Below are positions 62,821 through 64,000 of a stretch of 64,000 nucleotides of DNA, one piece after another. The position numbers were made by a program, and so were the translations under genes. The stretch comes from Pseudooceanicola spongiae (GTDB lineage Bacteria > Pseudomonadota > Alphaproteobacteria > Rhodobacterales > Rhodobacteraceae). The notes beneath the pieces were generated by a model that saw only the letters and a program-made list of their open reading frames with translations, was not told the DNA's origin and did not search any database. The DNA lies in contig NZ_CP045201.1 of assembly GCF_014899185.1 (NCBI RefSeq), positions 2,402,501 through 2,466,500 on the forward strand, given 5' to 3'. The number at the start of each line of letters is the position of its first letter. Positions within the stretch are counted from its first letter, which is position 1.

Positions 62821-63960
62821 GTGACCCTACAAATTGATATGACGCCCGCGACATCGCGGCACAGCCCCTCACGCCGGGCCATGGCAAAGCGCCTGTCGAT
62901 CTGGCTGGCGCTTGTGCTGATGTCGGCGCTGCTGGCCATCGCGCTTGAGCTGGTGCATCTGCCCGCCGCCCTGCTGCTGGGGCCGATGATCGCCGCGATC
63001 ATCCTCGCCTCGTCCGGGCTGACGTCGCCCGTGCCGCCCATGCCCGCCATGGTCATCCCGCGCCCGGTGTTCGGGGTTGCGCAGGCGGCCATCGGCGCGA
63101 TGATCGCCACGACGATCCCCCCCGAAACCCTGCGCGATATAGGGGAGAACTGGCCGGTTTTTCTGTTCGGCGTTATCTCGGTGATCGTGGTGTCCACCAC
63201 ACTTGGCTACCTGCTGGCGATCCGACAGGTGCTGCCCGGGGCCACTGCCATCTGGGGGTCCACGCCCGGCGCGGCACAAGCCATGGTGTTCATGGCCGAG
63301 GCGCACGGCTCTGACATGCGCCTTGTCGCCGTCATGCAGTACCTTCGGGTCGGTCTTGTCGCGGCAGGTGCCTCGCTTGTTGCGCGCTTCTGGGTCGGCG
63401 TGCCCGACGTCGCACCAGAGCCGATCCTGTGGTTTCCTCCGCTGGAGATCGGCTTTCTGCACACCCTCGGCCTGATGGCCCTCGGCGTCGCCGTCAGCCG
63501 CATCATCCGCATACCGGCCGGCGAGTTTCTGGTGCCCCTTCTGGTTGGCGCCGTCGCTCAGGGCATGGGGCTGATCCACCCCATGGTGCCGCCGTGGTTT
63601 CTGGTCATCGCCTTTGCGCTCTGCGGCTGGATGATCGGCCTGCGTTTCACCCGTGAAATCCTTGTCCACGCCTGGAAGGCGCTGCCGCGTCTGGTCATGT
63701 CGATCCTGCTGCTGATGGCCCTCTGTGGCGCGCTGGCAGCGCTGATCTCATGGACCCTCGGGGTCGATCCGCTGACCGCCTACCTCGCCACCAGTCCGGG
63801 GGGCGCGGATTCCGTAGCGGTGATCGCGGCCTCCAGCGACGTCGACATGGCATTCGTGATGTCGATGCAGACGCTGCGCTTTGTCCTCGTCCTCATCTCG
63901 GGGCCCATCGTGTCACGCTGGTTCGCGCGGCGTCTGGCCGCCCGGACCGCCGCCGCCTAG
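62821..63960 (+). CDS. AbrB-family membrane protein (putative transporter)
   Basis: This 379-residue polytopic inner-membrane protein belongs to the AbrB/DUF-type family named after the E. coli ammonia-monooxygenase-regulator-like AbrB, not the DNA-binding AbrB. Two similar halves each contain a Gly-rich motif: GSTPGAAQAMVFMAEAHGSDMRLVAVMQYLRV in the first and TSPGGADSVAVIAASSDVDMAFVMSMQTLRF in the second, a clear internal repeat. Function is poorly known, but transport is likely. The GTG at 62821 has GAGATC upstream; ATGs at 62839 and 62881 are alternatives. It ends the operon. Confidence 0.87.
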   Translation: MTLQIDMTPATSRHSPSRRAMAKRLSIWLALVLMSALLAIALELVHLPAALLLGPMIAAIILASSGLTSPVPPMPAMVIPRPVFGVAQAAIGAMIATTIPPETLRDIGENWPVFLFGVISVIVVSTTLGYLLAIRQVLPGATAIWGSTPGAAQAMVFMAEAHGSDMRLVAVMQYLRVGLVAAGASLVARFWVGVPDVAPEPILWFPPLEIGFLHTLGLMALGVAVSRIIRIPAGEFLVPLLVGAVAQGMGLIHPMVPPWFLVIAFALCGWMIGLRFTREILVHAWKALPRLVMSILLLMALCGALAALISWTLGVDPLTAYLATSPGGADSVAVIAASSDVDMAFVMSMQTLRFVLVLISGPIVSRWFARRLAARTAAA

Positions 63961-63968
63961 AAGCTGGC

Positions 63969-63991
63969 GGGCCGGCACCACAGGCCGGCTC
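63969..63991 (+). terminator. Possible terminator hairpin at the operon end
   Basis: GCCGGC (63971-63976) and GCCGGC (63984-63989), a self-complementary pair, enclose ACCACAG 10 bases after the AbrB-family stop. Two more bases on each side can pair if a G-U is allowed. The following bases TCATCCGATTT contain only a short T run at the window edge, so termination is uncertain. Confidence 0.35.
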
Positions 63992-64000
63992 ATCCGATTT

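Overview
The window is high-GC DNA with densely packed, often ATGA-overlapping operons. It is dominated by solute-uptake systems of the Dpp, CUT1, Rbs, Liv and TRAP-TAXI types, with several GntR and LysR regulators. This style fits an alphaproteobacterium, most likely a Rhodobacteraceae (Roseobacter/Paracoccus-like) chromosome or large plasmid. That assignment is inferred from gene content and style, not from a marker gene. I saw no rRNA, tRNA, CRISPR array, transposase or replication gene.

Layout, left part. 1-708 is the 3' end of an amidohydrolase-2 gene. 976-1794 (-) is an A+T-richer orphan membrane/coiled-coil protein. 1874-3082 (-) is a cytosine-deaminase-like amidohydrolase with unusual active-site residues, and 3241-4125 (-) is a LysR regulator. 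Divergent from LysR, 4260-11025 (+) is an operon combining a complete Dpp-type ABC importer (two permeases, binding protein, fused double ATPase) with a HAD phosphatase and a calcineurin-type phosphoesterase. This suggests uptake and dephosphorylation of an organophosphate. 11044-14113 (-) is a MarR-HlyD-DHA2 drug efflux operon. 14370-15392 (-) is a luciferase-like oxidoreductase with a textbook terminator. 15543-20113 (-) is a YhaN/YhaO (SbcCD-like) ATPase-nuclease pair.

Middle part. 20403-26171 (+) is an arabinofuranoside import and hydrolysis operon (GH51 enzyme, MalK-type ATPase, binding protein, two permeases), with a GntR gene (26233-27009, -) beyond a strong terminator. 27248-35575 (+) is a peptide/amino-acid operon: class IV aminotransferase, GntR regulator, DppA, M24 peptidase, DppBCDF.

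Right part (35851-63960) reads as one large catabolic region for an unidentified carbonyl- or nitrogen-containing, possibly heterocyclic, compound. A minus-strand operon encodes an SDR, an Rbs-type importer, a zinc alcohol dehydrogenase and a three-subunit molybdenum hydroxylase of PaoABC/YagTSR type. Another minus-strand operon encodes LivHMGF-K and then a TAXI-TRAP transporter. Divergent from livH, a plus-strand operon encodes a flavin monooxygenase, a maleate-isomerase/AMDase-fold protein that lacks both catalytic cysteines, a PuuE-like deacetylase-fold amidohydrolase, a GntR, an SDR and a metallo-beta-lactamase-fold hydrolase. A UTRA-type GntR gene (-) is divergent from a last operon: a canonical two-cysteine maleate-isomerase homologue, a KKCGH lyase, a D-K-C amidase, an SDR and an AbrB-type membrane protein.

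Similar inverted sites built on TTTG(T)AC / GGACAA occur in the three control regions of this block, suggesting one shared regulator. Separately, three intergenic loci carry the same 11-bp-period ATACCG(A) iterons.
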